From contig NZ_CP092915.1 of NCBI RefSeq assembly GCF_022557175.1, forward strand, positions 1,984,001 through 2,048,000: a DNA stretch of 64,000 bases, in the 5' to 3' direction. The notes beneath the pieces are model-generated. The model saw nothing but the letters and a program-made list of their open reading frames with translations. It made no database searches and had not been told where the DNA came from. Origin of the DNA: Mycolicibacterium sp. YH-1 (lineage in GTDB: Bacteria > Actinomycetota > Actinomycetes > Mycobacteriales > Mycobacteriaceae). Shown here piece after piece: positions 38,700 to 54,426 of the stretch. A program made the position numbers and the translations under genes. How positions within the stretch are numbered: position 1 is the first letter of the stretch; each line of letters begins with the position of its first letter.

Positions 38700-38723
38700 G
38701 ACCGGAGAGGTCTGGAGAGCTAG

Positions 38724-41116
<2,393 letters not shown>

Positions 41117-41146
41117 CGGTTGTCGTAACGCGAAAGGTGGTGTGAC

Positions 41147-41512
41147 ATGGCTGAACTGCACGTCGAGATCGTCGCCGTGGAGCGTGAGCTGTGGTCAGGT
41201 GATGCCACGTTTGTTTTCACCCGCACCACTGCCGGTGAGATCGGCATCCTGCCCCACCACATCCCGCTGGTAGCACAGCTCGTCGAGGACGCGATGGTCC
41301 GCGTCGAGCGTGAGGGTGAGGATGATCTTCGGATCGCCGTCGACGGCGGATTTCTCTCCGTCACAGAAGAGGCCGTCCGAATCCTGGTCGAGAACGCTGC
41401 GTTCGAGTCGGAGATCAACGCCGACGAGGCGAAGCAGGACTCCGAGTCCGACGACGAGCGCACTGCAGCATGGGGCCGGGCGCGTCTACGCGCCGTAGGC
41501 CAACTGGACTGA
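41147..41512 (+). CDS. atpC: ATP synthase F1 subunit epsilon
   Basis: A 121-residue subunit with the beta-sandwich domain ([37 protein letters not shown]) and a short C-terminal helix region ([20 protein letters not shown]). The C-terminal part is shorter than in E. coli, as in other mycobacteria. It completes the atpI-B-E-F-FH-A-G-D-C order. The ATG follows GAAAGGTGGTG, and DUF2550 begins 6 bp after its stop. Confidence 0.96.
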   Translation: MAELHVEIVAVERELWSGDATFVFTRTTAGEIGILPHHIPLVAQLVEDAMVRVEREGEDDLRIAVDGGFLSVTEEAVRILVENAAFESEINADEAKQDSESDDERTAAWGRARLRAVGQLD

Positions 41513-41518
41513 TCACCG

Positions 41519-41965
41519 ATGAGCGCGTCCATGATGTTCATGGTCGCGCTCGTCGGCGTGCTCCTACTGGCGGTCGCCGCATTGTGTTACCGGCTGTGGA
41601 AGCTGCGGCAGGTGGGTGGCACCGCCGCCATCCTGCGTGATGTGCCCGCCGTCGGCGGCCACGGCTGGCGTCATGGCGTGATGCGATACCGGGGTGGCGA
41701 AGCCGGTTTCTACCGTCTGTCGAGCCTGCGATGGTGGCCGGATCGCCGGCTGTCCCGTCGTGGCCTGGAGATCGTTGGGCGTCGGACGCCGCGTGGCGAC
41801 GAGTTCGACATCATGACCCACGAGATCGTCGTCCTCGAACTTCGCGACACCCACCCCGAACGCCGGCGCGGCTATGAGATCGCGCTGGACCGGGGGGCGT
41901 TGACGGCGTTCACGTCCTGGTTGGAGTCGCGTCCTTCGCCTCGGGCGCGCAGACGGACGACCTAG
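41519..41965 (+). CDS. DUF2550 membrane protein
   Basis: A 148-residue protein with one N-terminal membrane helix (about 5-25, MFMVALVGVLLLAVAALCY) and a conserved cytoplasmic domain containing HGVMRYRGGEAGFYRLSSL and WWPDRRLSRRGLEIV. It equals M. tuberculosis Rv1312, which always follows atpC in mycobacteria; its function is unknown. It probably shares the atp transcript, with 6 bp after atpC. Its stop overlaps the convergent adenosyltransferase gene by 4 bp. Confidence 0.88.
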   Translation: MSASMMFMVALVGVLLLAVAALCYRLWKLRQVGGTAAILRDVPAVGGHGWRHGVMRYRGGEAGFYRLSSLRWWPDRRLSRRGLEIVGRRTPRGDEFDIMTHEIVVLELRDTHPERRRGYEIALDRGALTAFTSWLESRPSPRARRRTT

Positions 41966-42549
41966 CCCGTCTGGTCGTCGCGCCCGCCACCGGGCTTCCA
42001 GAGCACGTCGCCGTCCGGATTCGCGACGCGCGACAGGATGAACAGCAGGTCAGACAGCCGGTTGAGGTACTTCGCCGGCAGGACACTGACCGAGTCGCCG
42101 TGCTCCTCGATCGCACGCCAAGCCGAGCGCTCGGCACGCCTCGCGACGGTGCGGGCGACATGGAGCAGGGCTGAGAGTGCCGTTCCGCCGGGCAGGATGA
42201 ATGAGTTCAACGCGGGTAGCGGTTCGTTGAACTCGTCGCACCAGGCCTCGAGGCGGTCGATGTAGTCCTGGCGAATGCGCAGCGGGGGATACTCGGGATT
42301 CTCGACGACCGGGGTGGACAGGTCCGCACCCGCATCGAAGAGGTCGTTCTGTATCTGTCGCAACACATTGAGGATCTTGTCCTCGGGGCTTCCGAGGGCC
42401 ACCGCGACTCCGATGGCGGCGTTGGCCTCGTCACAGTCCGCGTACGCCTCGAGCCGGGCGTCGTTCTTCGAGACCCTGCTGAAATCGCTCAGCCCGGTCG
42501 ATCCGTCATCGCCGGTACGGGTGTAAATGCGGGTCAGATGTACTGCCAT
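41962..42549 (-). CDS. Cob(I)alamin adenosyltransferase, PduO type
   Basis: A 195-residue ATP:cob(I)alamin adenosyltransferase making coenzyme B12. Diagnostic parts: the N-terminal ATP loop [20 protein letters not shown], the middle [12 protein letters not shown], and the C-terminal [13 protein letters not shown] and [13 protein letters not shown] helices. It equals Rv1314c. It is divergent from murA with an 81-bp gap filled by two hairpins. The IS copy found at Rv1313c in M. tuberculosis is absent here. Confidence 0.95.
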   Translation of the reverse strand: MAVHLTRIYTRTGDDGSTGLSDFSRVSKNDARLEAYADCDEANAAIGVAVALGSPEDKILNVLRQIQNDLFDAGADLSTPVVENPEYPPLRIRQDYIDRLEAWCDEFNEPLPALNSFILPGGTALSALLHVARTVARRAERSAWRAIEEHGDSVSVLPAKYLNRLSDLLFILSRVANPDGDVLWKPGGGRDDQTG

Positions 42550-42563
42550 GGTGAAACCGTACC

Positions 42564-42609
42564 GTCGGCCCCCGGTGGCACGGGCCGACGACGGCTCTCG
42601 GAGCCGTCG
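42564..42609. promoter_or_regulatory. Two abutting stem-loops in the murA leader
   Basis: GTCGGCCC (42564-42571) pairs with GGGCCGAC (42582-42589), and CGACGGCT (42589-42596) pairs with AGCCGTCG (42602-42609) around CTCGG. Both are perfect 8-bp stems sharing base 42589, and they fill the gap between the divergent adenosyltransferase and murA starts. Their role is unknown. Confidence 0.5.
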
Positions 42610-42630
42610 CACTGCCTTAAACTGAGCCGC

Positions 42631-43884
42631 GTGAGCGAGCGATTCGTGGTGACCGGTGGGACCCGGTTGTCGGGTGAAGTCGCCGTCGGGGGCGCCAAGA
42701 ACAGTGTGTTGAAACTGATGGCCGCGGCATTGCTTGCCGAGGGCGTCAGCACCATCACCAACTGCCCGGACATTCTGGATGTGCCGCTGATGGCGGAGGT
42801 TCTGCGCGGCCTTGGCGCCACGGTGGAGCTGGACGGTTCGACCGTCAGGATCACCTCCCCGGATGAGCTGAAGTACGACGCCGACTTCGCAGCGGTGCGT
42901 CAGTTCCGCGCGTCGGTGTGCGTGTTGGGACCTCTGGTCGGTCGGTGCAAGAAGGCCAAGGTCGCCCTGCCCGGTGGTGATGCCATCGGTTCGCGGCCCC
43001 TGGACATGCATCAGAACGGCCTGCGTCAACTCGGCGCCACGTGCAACATCGAGCATGGTTGTGTCGTCGCCGAGGCCGATCACCTCCGGGGTGCCGAGAT
43101 CCAACTCGAGTTCCCTTCCGTAGGTGCGACGGAGAACATCCTCATGGCCGCGGTGCTGGCGGAGGGCGAGACCAAGATCTACAACGCGGCGCGCGAGCCC
43201 GATGTGGTCGATCTCTGCGAGATGCTCAATCAGATGGGGGCGCAGATCACGGGCGCCGGCTCGTCGACCATGACGATCGTTGGGGTGGACAAGCTCCATC
43301 CGACCGAACACCGGGTGATCGGCGACCGCATCGTCGCGGCCACCTGGGGGATTGCCGCCGCCATGACGCGGGGCGATATCTCGATCACGGGTGTCGATCC
43401 GCAACATCTGCAGCTGGTGCTGCACAAGCTGCACGATGCGGGAGCCACGGTCACCCAGCACGACAACGGGTTCCGCGTGGTCCAGTACGAGCGTCCCAAA
43501 GCGGTGAACGTCGCAACCCTGCCGTTCCCGGGTTTCCCGACCGACCTACAGCCCATGGCAATTGGGTTGGCCTGTATCGCAGATGGCACGTCGATGATCA
43601 CGGAGAACGTGTTCGAGGCGCGGTTCCGGTTTGTCGAGGAGATGATCCGGTTGGGTGCCGACGCCAGGACCGACGGGCACCACGCGGTGATTCGCGGGAT
43701 GCCGCAGCTGTCCAGTGCGCCGGTGTGGGCGTCTGACATCCGGGCGGGAGCGGGTTTGGTGTTGGCCGGTCTGGTCGCCGACGGCGATACAGAGATCCAT
43801 GACGTGTTTCACATCGACCGCGGCTACCCACTGTTTGTCGAGAACCTGGCCGCCCTCGGCGCCGAGATCGAGCGCATTGTGTAG
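42631..43884 (+). CDS. murA: UDP-N-acetylglucosamine 1-carboxyvinyltransferase
   Basis: A 417-residue enzyme of the first committed peptidoglycan step, adding enolpyruvate from PEP to UDP-GlcNAc. The opening [17 protein letters not shown] contains the conserved Lys. The residue that is the fosfomycin-reactive Cys in most bacteria is Asp 117 ([16 protein letters not shown]), as in M. tuberculosis, which gives intrinsic target-level fosfomycin resistance. GTG 42631 gives the same N-terminus as M. tuberculosis MurA. The rRNA operon follows, as in all mycobacteria. Confidence 0.97.
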   Translation: MSERFVVTGGTRLSGEVAVGGAKNSVLKLMAAALLAEGVSTITNCPDILDVPLMAEVLRGLGATVELDGSTVRITSPDELKYDADFAAVRQFRASVCVLGPLVGRCKKAKVALPGGDAIGSRPLDMHQNGLRQLGATCNIEHGCVVAEADHLRGAEIQLEFPSVGATENILMAAVLAEGETKIYNAAREPDVVDLCEMLNQMGAQITGAGSSTMTIVGVDKLHPTEHRVIGDRIVAATWGIAAAMTRGDISITGVDPQHLQLVLHKLHDAGATVTQHDNGFRVVQYERPKAVNVATLPFPGFPTDLQPMAIGLACIADGTSMITENVFEARFRFVEEMIRLGADARTDGHHAVIRGMPQLSSAPVWASDIRAGAGLVLAGLVADGDTEIHDVFHIDRGYPLFVENLAALGAEIERIV

Positions 43885-43950
43885 CGATTCGGCTGTCTAG
43901 CAGGCGATTTGGGGCTTTGGCCGTTTGTATGTAAGCTTTGGTTCATACCA

Positions 43951-44015
43951 AGCGGCCCCGACCGAAAGGCCGGGGCAAGCGGAGCGGCCCAGATCGAAAG
44001 ATCCGGAGCAAGCGG
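43951..44015 (+). repeat. Two homologous hairpin units upstream of the rrn promoter
   Basis: Unit A (43951-43982) and unit B (43983-44015) share AGCGGCCC at the start, CGAAAG at the centre and GCAAGCGG at the end. Each forms a stem with a GAAA tetraloop: unit A by GCCCCG/CGGGGC plus CC/GG, unit B by GATC/GATC plus flanking pairs. Stem bases differ but stay paired, suggesting selection for structure. Confidence 0.55.
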
Positions 44016-44016
44016 T

Positions 44017-44045
44017 TTGACGACAATCTCTCCACGTAGTACAGT
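44017..44045 (+). promoter_or_regulatory. Main rrn promoter
   Basis: TTGACG (44017-44022) and TACAGT (44040-44045) are spaced by 17 bp, close to the SigA consensus and in the place of the mycobacterial rrnA promoter after murA. A weaker candidate, TTTGGG-N18-TAAGCT, lies at 43908-43937 and would transcribe the hairpin repeats. Confidence 0.65.
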
Positions 44046-44055
44046 GGTGAGGTTG

Positions 44056-44098
44056 CCCAAAAATCGGGTCTGTTGTTTGAGAACTCAATAGTGTGTTT
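44056..44098 (+). promoter_or_regulatory. rrn antitermination leader (boxB-like hairpin and boxA)
   Basis: CCC-AAAAATC-GGG (44056-44068) is a small hairpin, followed at once by TGTTGTTTGAGAACTCAATA (44071-44090), the conserved mycobacterial rrn leader element read by the Nus factors. A further hairpin CCAGT-TTTT-ACTGG is at 44163-44176. The rest of the stretch to 44227 is T-rich and codes for nothing. Confidence 0.7.
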
Positions 44099-44227
44099 GA
44101 TGGTTTTTGTTTGTTGTTGTTGCACTCTTTTTTCTCGTTTAGGGGTGTGACATTGTTTTTTGCCAGTTTTTACTGGTGTTAGGTCGGACTTGTTCTGATT
44201 GAATTCACCTGTCTTTGGATGGGTTGT

Positions 44228-49296
<5,069 letters not shown>

Positions 49297-49449
49297 CACC
49301 AACAGAAACCAATTGTTGGAGAAAACGTGTAACACCACTAAGCTCGCGCAACCACAAACCACAGTCAAACAACGTTTGACCACACCCCACCACCAAAACA
49401 CACCACCCACACAATGGGCAGCGTGCACGGGGCTGAAAAGAAAATAGAG

Positions 49450-49564
49450 TTACGGCGGCCACAGCGGCAGGGAAACGCCCGGTACCATTCCGAACCCGGA
49501 AGCTAAGCCTACCAGCGCCGATGATACTACCCTTTCGGGTGGAAAAGTAGGACACCGCCGAACA
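49450..49564 (+). rRNA. rrf: 5S ribosomal RNA
   Basis: A 115-nt gene from TTACGGCGGCCACAGCGG to CACCGCCGAACA, the ends of which pair (GGCGGC/GCCGCC type). It has the loop core CCATTCCGAACCCGGAAGC. The 153-bp 23S-5S spacer holds the 3' arm of the 23S stem at 49306-49317. Confidence 0.96.
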
Positions 49565-49574
49565 CCCTTTAAGT

Positions 49575-49615
49575 CCCGGGCCCCCCCAATTTCGATTGGG
49601 GGGCCCGGGCATTTT
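49575..49615 (+). terminator. rrn operon terminator
   Basis: CCCGGG-CCCCCCC-AAT pairs with ATT-GGGGGG-CCCGGG around the tetraloop TTCG (49591-49594), with one extra C bulged, followed by CATTTTCTATTTG. It is the strongest hairpin in the window and ends the rRNA transcript. Confidence 0.93.
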
Positions 49616-49652
49616 CTATTTGTAGGCATTTCCATTCAATGGCCATTAATGG

Positions 49653-50156
49653 CTAATCGAATAGCGTTGCAACTGGTGCGACACTATTCCTTTCCATATT
49701 GAGCAATTGCCTCTTGCGATCGAGTCCGCCGCCGTAGCCGGTGAGACTGCCATTCGCGCCGATGACCCGATGGCACGGCACGATTATGCCGACGGGATTA
49801 TGGCCATTGGCCAGGCCGACGGCACGCGACGCCCCTGGCGACCCAATCTGCTGGGCGATCTCGCCATATGTTCGTGTCTCGCCGTACGGAATCGTCAGAA
49901 GCGCGGTCCACACCCGCCGTTGAAATTCGGTGCCGATCATGTCCAGCTCGAGATCGAACTCCCGCAGGTCGCCGGCGAAGTACGCGTCGAGTTGAGCGAC
50001 GGCGTCGGCGAAGGCGTCCGCGTCGGGGTCCCATCCCTCTCGACTCGGCTCATAGGTCTGGTCGACCATGCGCAGGTGCCGCAGCCGACCGTTGGCGCCG
50101 GCCAATGTGAGTGGTCCGACCGGGCTGTCGATGACGCGAGATTGCAGTGTTTTCAT
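49653..50156 (-). CDS. ogt: Methylated-DNA-protein-cysteine methyltransferase
   Basis: A 167-residue suicide repair protein that removes methyl from O6-methylguanine. The active-site Cys 128 is in VGIIVPCHRVIGANGSLTGY, and the DNA-recognition helix contains RTYGEIAQQIGSPGASRAVG. Its ATG at 50156 shares a base with the alkA stop, so the two are translationally coupled. It equals Rv1316c; in E. coli this activity is part of Ada itself. Confidence 0.96.
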   Translation of the reverse strand: MKTLQSRVIDSPVGPLTLAGANGRLRHLRMVDQTYEPSREGWDPDADAFADAVAQLDAYFAGDLREFDLELDMIGTEFQRRVWTALLTIPYGETRTYGEIAQQIGSPGASRAVGLANGHNPVGIIVPCHRVIGANGSLTGYGGGLDRKRQLLNMERNSVAPVATLFD

Positions 50157-51655
50157 CACTTCTCCTTCTGGGTGGCCTTCGGCGGCCAGTCGTTGACCTC
50201 GTGATCGAGCGCAGTCCACAAGTGCTGTGTGGCGTATGCGCGCCATGGTCGCCACCGCACGCTGTGCTCGGTGAGTGCTCGGACGTCGCTGGGCAGTCCG
50301 AGCGCCTTGGCGGCGAGTTGCACGCCGAGATCACTGGCCGGAAACGCATCGGGATCGCCCAGGCCGCGCATCGCGATGACCTCCGCGGTCCAGGGCCCCA
50401 CACCCGGCAGGGCCAGGAGCTGCTCACGGGCGCGGTTCCAGTCGCATCCCGGACCCAGCGCGATGTCGCCATCAGCCAGGGCGCCGATGAGGGCGATGAG
50501 TGTCCGTTGCCGCGACTTCGGGAACGCGAGGTGCGCCGGATCGATCTCGGCGAGCTGGGTGGGGTCCGGGAAGGCATGTGTCAGACCGCCGTTGGCGTCG
50601 TTAACCGGTGACCCGTAGGCCTCGGCCAGACGGCGGGCATGCGTCCGGGCCGCCTTGATCGACACCTGCTGGCCGAGCACAACGCGAACGGCCAGCTCGG
50701 CCTCGTCCACCGTCCGGGGGATCCGCTGTCCCGGTGCCTTGGCGACGAGGGTGCTCAGGTGCTCGTCGGCGCCAAGCGCGTCGACGACTGCCTCTGGGTC
50801 GGCATCCAGGTCGAGGAGGCGGCGGCACCTGGCGATCGCGGTCGACAGGTCGCGGAAGTCGTCGAGCACCAGGTCGCACTGGACGTGATCGACCCGCGGC
50901 TGCAGGCTGACGACGCCGTGACCGGACGGCAGTCGTAGTGTCCGGCGGTATGCGCTGCCACGCACCTCCTCGACACCGGGCACGGCGCTGGCGGCTAGGT
51001 GGCCGAACAGGCCCTCGTACGCGAACGGAGTCCGGACGGGGAGGCGTAGCGATAGCGTGCCCGACCCGCCGGACTCATGGCGGCCGAACTTCGTTCGGGC
51101 GCGTTCCCGCAGTTCGGTGGGTGTCAGTGCGCAGACCTCGCGGATCGTGTCGTTGAACTGGCGGATGCTCGAAAACCCCGCCGCGAAGGCGACGTCACCG
51201 AAGGGCAGGTCTGTCGTCTCGATCAGTATCCGGGCGGTCTGCGTGCGCTGGGCACGGGCCAACGCCAACGGGTTTGCCCCCACCTCGGCCTGCAACAGTC
51301 GCTCGAGCTGTCTCGTCGTGTATCCGACGCGGGCGGCCAGCCCTATGACCCCTTCGCGGTCGACGGTGCCGTCGGCGATGAGCCGCATCGCGCGGGCCAC
51401 GGCGTCAACGCGGACATTCCACTCCGGCGATCCCGGCGACGCGTCGGGCCGGCAGCGCTTACAGGCGCGGAAGCCGGCGGCCTGGGCGGCGGCCGCCGTC
51501 GGAAGGAACCGCACGTTGCGGGCGAACGGTGGCCGCACGGGACAGCTCGGCCTGCAATAGATCTTCGTGGTCAGCACGGCCGTCACGAACCACCCGTCGA
51601 ACCGGGCGTCCTTGGACTGGACTGCCCGGTAACAGCGGTCGAAATCTTCGTGCAT
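50156..51655 (-). CDS. alkA: Ada-type regulator fused to AlkA 3-methyladenine glycosylase
   Basis: A 499-residue fusion (Rv1317c, alkA). Residues 1-80 are the Ada zinc domain, with Cys 34, 38, 65 and 68 in IYCRPSC and ACKRCRPD; Cys 34 is the methyl-phosphotriester acceptor. An AraC helix-turn-helix spans about 82-185, the AlkA N-terminal domain about 195-310, and the HhH-GPD glycosylase about 320-499 with LPGVGPWTAEVIAMRGLGDPD. ATG 51655 matches the M. tuberculosis start. Ada domain methylation probably activates its own operon with ogt. Confidence 0.95.
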   Translation of the reverse strand: MHEDFDRCYRAVQSKDARFDGWFVTAVLTTKIYCRPSCPVRPPFARNVRFLPTAAAAQAAGFRACKRCRPDASPGSPEWNVRVDAVARAMRLIADGTVDREGVIGLAARVGYTTRQLERLLQAEVGANPLALARAQRTQTARILIETTDLPFGDVAFAAGFSSIRQFNDTIREVCALTPTELRERARTKFGRHESGGSGTLSLRLPVRTPFAYEGLFGHLAASAVPGVEEVRGSAYRRTLRLPSGHGVVSLQPRVDHVQCDLVLDDFRDLSTAIARCRRLLDLDADPEAVVDALGADEHLSTLVAKAPGQRIPRTVDEAELAVRVVLGQQVSIKAARTHARRLAEAYGSPVNDANGGLTHAFPDPTQLAEIDPAHLAFPKSRQRTLIALIGALADGDIALGPGCDWNRAREQLLALPGVGPWTAEVIAMRGLGDPDAFPASDLGVQLAAKALGLPSDVRALTEHSVRWRPWRAYATQHLWTALDHEVNDWPPKATQKEK

Positions 51656-51903
51656 GCTTCGACAATTACACGTCTGCTCCGACATCACTGGCGGAAAACC
51701 GACATCGAGGTGGCGTCATGCCGTTGGTCGTTGTGATTGTGGATTCTCAGAACCGGCGTCACATTCTCGCGATGAACGTCACACCGGTTTCATATGTGAC
51801 ACGGATCTGAGACAACTTGGACTTCGGACTTCGCCGGGGCCCGGTGCTGGTGAGGTCATGACGGGTGAGCGCCAGCCGTGGCGGCGCTATGGCTGTAGCG
51901 CAT
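51656..51903. other. Intergenic stretch at the core/accessory boundary
   Basis: No gene is supported in these 248 bp. It should hold the alkA promoter (minus strand). GTCACA (51778-51783) and TGTGAC (51795-51800) form an inverted repeat with an 11-bp spacer. In M. tuberculosis the next gene would be the Rv1318c cyclase, so this is where the accessory cluster departs from conserved order. No tRNA, integrase or repeat marks an integration. Confidence 0.5.
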
Positions 51904-53073
51904 TCAGTCGAGGAAACGTGGTGTAATCGGTTTCTGTCGATTCACCGAGTGGACGCGTCCCAACCCGTCGCAGGGGCTCTTGGCGCCAACTAGGGCATCG
52001 GCCATCGGCGACGTTGCGCGGGCGGCCTCCGCCTTCGCAGCTTCCTGACGCAAGACGGGCAGCACTTCCCTGGCGAACAACGTCATGCTGCGTTCCACGT
52101 GCTCGTTGGCCGCGCCCGCAGGGCGGAATTCGAAGATAATGTGGGTGATCAAACCGTGCTCGCCCCGCACGATGGGGAGGAAGTAGTCGAACATGTCCTC
52201 GACTGTGCCTGCGTGGGGCGTGCAGAACCCGACCTCTTCGCCTCGTTCCCAGCCGCGGCGCAGGTCGGCCATGGTGATCCGCTGGTGCTGTTGGCCCAAC
52301 ACATCCGTCAACTCGGGCCGCTCCGCGTAGGCGTTGCTGGTGAGCAAGCAGCCCTCCGCCACGCCGTCGAAGGCCTCGTCGCGGGTGGCGGCGACGCTCG
52401 TCGTGTGGAATGCGCCGATCAGGTGATCCTCGGGCCGACGGCCGTGGTCCTTCATGACCTGCTCGTAGACCCCGGTTTGATCGGGGGCGAGCAGGTGGTA
52501 ACCGCGCTCGGCGGCGCGCCGCACGCCCTTGGCGCCGATGCCGCCCCACAGGATCGGGATGCGTTGCTGGACCGGCTGCATGATCCAGCGGACGTTGGGG
52601 AACCGATAGTGCTGTCCCTCGTGGTCGAACGTCTCGCCTTCGGGCGTGGCCAGGGCCCGTTCGATGATGTCGACGATTTCCCAGGTGCGGCTGAATCGGT
52701 TGTTCAGCTCGACGCCGAAGGTTGCGAACTCCTCGGCCTTCCAGCCAACGCCGATCCCCAGGTCCAGTCGACCTCTGGACATGATGTCCAGCGCCGCGAT
52801 GTCTTCGGCCAGCCGAAGCGGATTGTGCAGAGGCGGACAGATAATGGCCGTACCAATGCGGATCCTCTCCGTACGAGCGGCGATGTGCGCCAGCATCATC
52901 AGCGGTGCCGAACCGCCCATGGCGTAGCAGAAGTGATGCTCGCATACGTAGGCCGCGTCGAAGCCGAGTTGCTCAGCGCGTACCGCGTCTTCAACGTACG
53001 GCCACCAGGCCTCCGCGGCGGTCTCGCCAAGATCGGGATTCTGCCGCGGCCCCGCGATCACTGAAAAGCGCAT
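51904..53073 (-). CDS. LLM-class (luciferase-like) flavin-dependent oxidoreductase
   Basis: A 389-residue TIM-barrel oxidoreductase starting MRFSVIAGPRQNPDLG. Family segments include AEQLGFDAAYVCEHHF, TERIRIGTAIICPPLHNPLRLAEDIA and SRGRLDLGIGVGWKAEEF. It could use reduced FMN with a partner reductase or F420; the flavin reductase at 60545 is a possible partner. ATG 53073 has AGGAGGAAG upstream. It lies at the edge of a catabolic cluster, downstream of the acyl-CoA-dehydrogenase-like monooxygenase on the same strand. Confidence 0.87.
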   Translation of the reverse strand: MRFSVIAGPRQNPDLGETAAEAWWPYVEDAVRAEQLGFDAAYVCEHHFCYAMGGSAPLMMLAHIAARTERIRIGTAIICPPLHNPLRLAEDIAALDIMSRGRLDLGIGVGWKAEEFATFGVELNNRFSRTWEIVDIIERALATPEGETFDHEGQHYRFPNVRWIMQPVQQRIPILWGGIGAKGVRRAAERGYHLLAPDQTGVYEQVMKDHGRRPEDHLIGAFHTTSVAATRDEAFDGVAEGCLLTSNAYAERPELTDVLGQQHQRITMADLRRGWERGEEVGFCTPHAGTVEDMFDYFLPIVRGEHGLITHIIFEFRPAGAANEHVERSMTLFAREVLPVLRQEAAKAEAARATSPMADALVGAKSPCDGLGRVHSVNRQKPITPRFLD

Positions 53074-53094
53074 TGCCTTCCTCCTAAGTCATTG

Positions 53095-53125
53095 CAGGTT
53101 TGCCGCGGCACAGGTTTGCCGCGGC
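53095..53125. repeat. Tandem 15-bp direct repeat
   Basis: CAGGTTTGCCGCGGC occurs at 53095-53109 and again at 53111-53125, a 16-bp period, in the gap upstream of the luciferase-like gene start. It may be a regulator site or a slippage product. Confidence 0.55.
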
Positions 53126-53171
53126 GCGGCGGGGAGGTGAACCCCTTGTATTGCCTGGTTACAGCCAACCG

Positions 53172-54365
53172 CTACGACACGAGCTTGTTGAGCTGCCACT
53201 GCATGTCATCTGCATCGCCCAGGTAGTCCTTCGCCACCTCGGCCCATGTTGACTGGCTAGCTTGAACGTGCTGACCCATCGCCATGATGTCCCGGTAGAG
53301 ACGTTGGAGAAGACCGTTGCGAAGGGTGGTGCCTCCACACTCACGCAGGGCGAACGTCGCATTGTCGACGTTGACGTCGTGCACGAGAACTGACGCTGCC
53401 CGCATGTCGGTCAGGTCTCGGCGGGTGGCCGGTTCGCCGCGGTTCATGCGCTCTTGGGCGTTGCCGAACGCCGCGAACATGAATGCGTGGGCGCTACGGT
53501 AGGCGGCTTCCGCCTTGCCGTAGCCGTACGCGAAACGGGGGTCGTCGGCAAGTCGAACACCCCGGCTGCTCGGCTGACGGGCGAACAAGGCGAGTTCGTC
53601 GAGCAATCGCCGGCCAACGCCCAGGGGCGCAGCGCAGTGCACGCTCATCACCCAGCCCGTGAAACCCAGCAGTTTGGCCTGACCGTTCCCACCAAGGGTA
53701 GTGGCGAATGGCGCCCGCGCAACCTGATTCTCGGGCACGAACACATCCGCGAGGGAGTAATCAACGCTGCCTGTGGCCCGCATACCCAGGACGCCCCAGT
53801 TTCCTTCTATGGTCGCGTTCGCGGACGGGGTATAGAACAGGACGGCATCCGGTAGCCCGTTCTCGTCGAGGATCGGCCCGGAGTCGCCGACGACGAGTGC
53901 TACCCCAGTCGCAATGTCACAGTGGTGAAAGCCGCTGCCGTAGGACCAGCGTCCCGACACGAGATATCCGCCATCGACCACCTTCGCGCGGCCGGTGGGG
54001 GCTCCCTGCCCGGAAACGAAAGGATATCCGCCAACGGCGAGTTTGCCGCGCGTCTCGGTGTCGAGCAGCAGCAGGCCCTTGCCTTGGACTCCGGGGATCA
54101 TGGCCACCCAGCCGGTTGATGCGTCCACGTAGCTGAGCGCTTCAAAGACCCGCAGGACGTCATAAATGGTCAGGTCGGCACCGCCGTACTCGGCGGGCGC
54201 CATCGCGTCGAGGAGGCCGATTCGTTTGAGCACGCCGAGAGTAGTTTCGTTGAGCTTGCCGATTCGCTCGTTCTCGTCGGCCTGAGCCTCGATTTCCTCT
54301 GCGGCATGGGTGATCTGGGCGATCATGTCGTCGGCGATCGACGTTGTTTCGGTTTTGATGTCCAT
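53172..54365 (-). CDS. Acyl-CoA-dehydrogenase-fold flavin monooxygenase (oxygenase component)
   Basis: A 397-residue protein with the acyl-CoA dehydrogenase fold used by class D flavin monooxygenases such as HsaA and DszC. The N-terminal helical domain (IGLLDAMAPAEYGGADLTIYD), the flavin-binding beta barrel (LVSGRWSYGSGFHHCDIAT, LGMRATGSVDYSL) and the C-terminal helical bundle are visible. The catalytic Glu typical of true acyl-CoA dehydrogenases is not evident, favouring oxygenase function with an external flavin reductase. ATG 54365 follows GGAG. The hydrolase gene upstream on the same strand suggests an operon. Confidence 0.82.
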   Translation of the reverse strand: MDIKTETTSIADDMIAQITHAAEEIEAQADENERIGKLNETTLGVLKRIGLLDAMAPAEYGGADLTIYDVLRVFEALSYVDASTGWVAMIPGVQGKGLLLLDTETRGKLAVGGYPFVSGQGAPTGRAKVVDGGYLVSGRWSYGSGFHHCDIATGVALVVGDSGPILDENGLPDAVLFYTPSANATIEGNWGVLGMRATGSVDYSLADVFVPENQVARAPFATTLGGNGQAKLLGFTGWVMSVHCAAPLGVGRRLLDELALFARQPSSRGVRLADDPRFAYGYGKAEAAYRSAHAFMFAAFGNAQERMNRGEPATRRDLTDMRAASVLVHDVNVDNATFALRECGGTTLRNGLLQRLYRDIMAMGQHVQASQSTWAEVAKDYLGDADDMQWQLNKLVS

Positions 54366-54426
54366 TGGTGAACTCCAGTCAGTGGGTGGGGAAGCAGTTG
54401 CGTAAGCTGCGGTGAGTTGTGCCGGC

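Noticed and set aside
51778..51800. GTCACA/TGTGAC inverted repeat considered as a CRP site
   Set aside because: The mycobacterial CRP consensus is TGTGA-N6-TCACA; here the half-sites are in the opposite order with an 11-bp spacer.
51656..51903. Mobile-element boundary at the start of the accessory cluster
   Set aside because: No integrase, transposase, direct repeat, inverted terminal repeat or tRNA attachment site is visible within the window.
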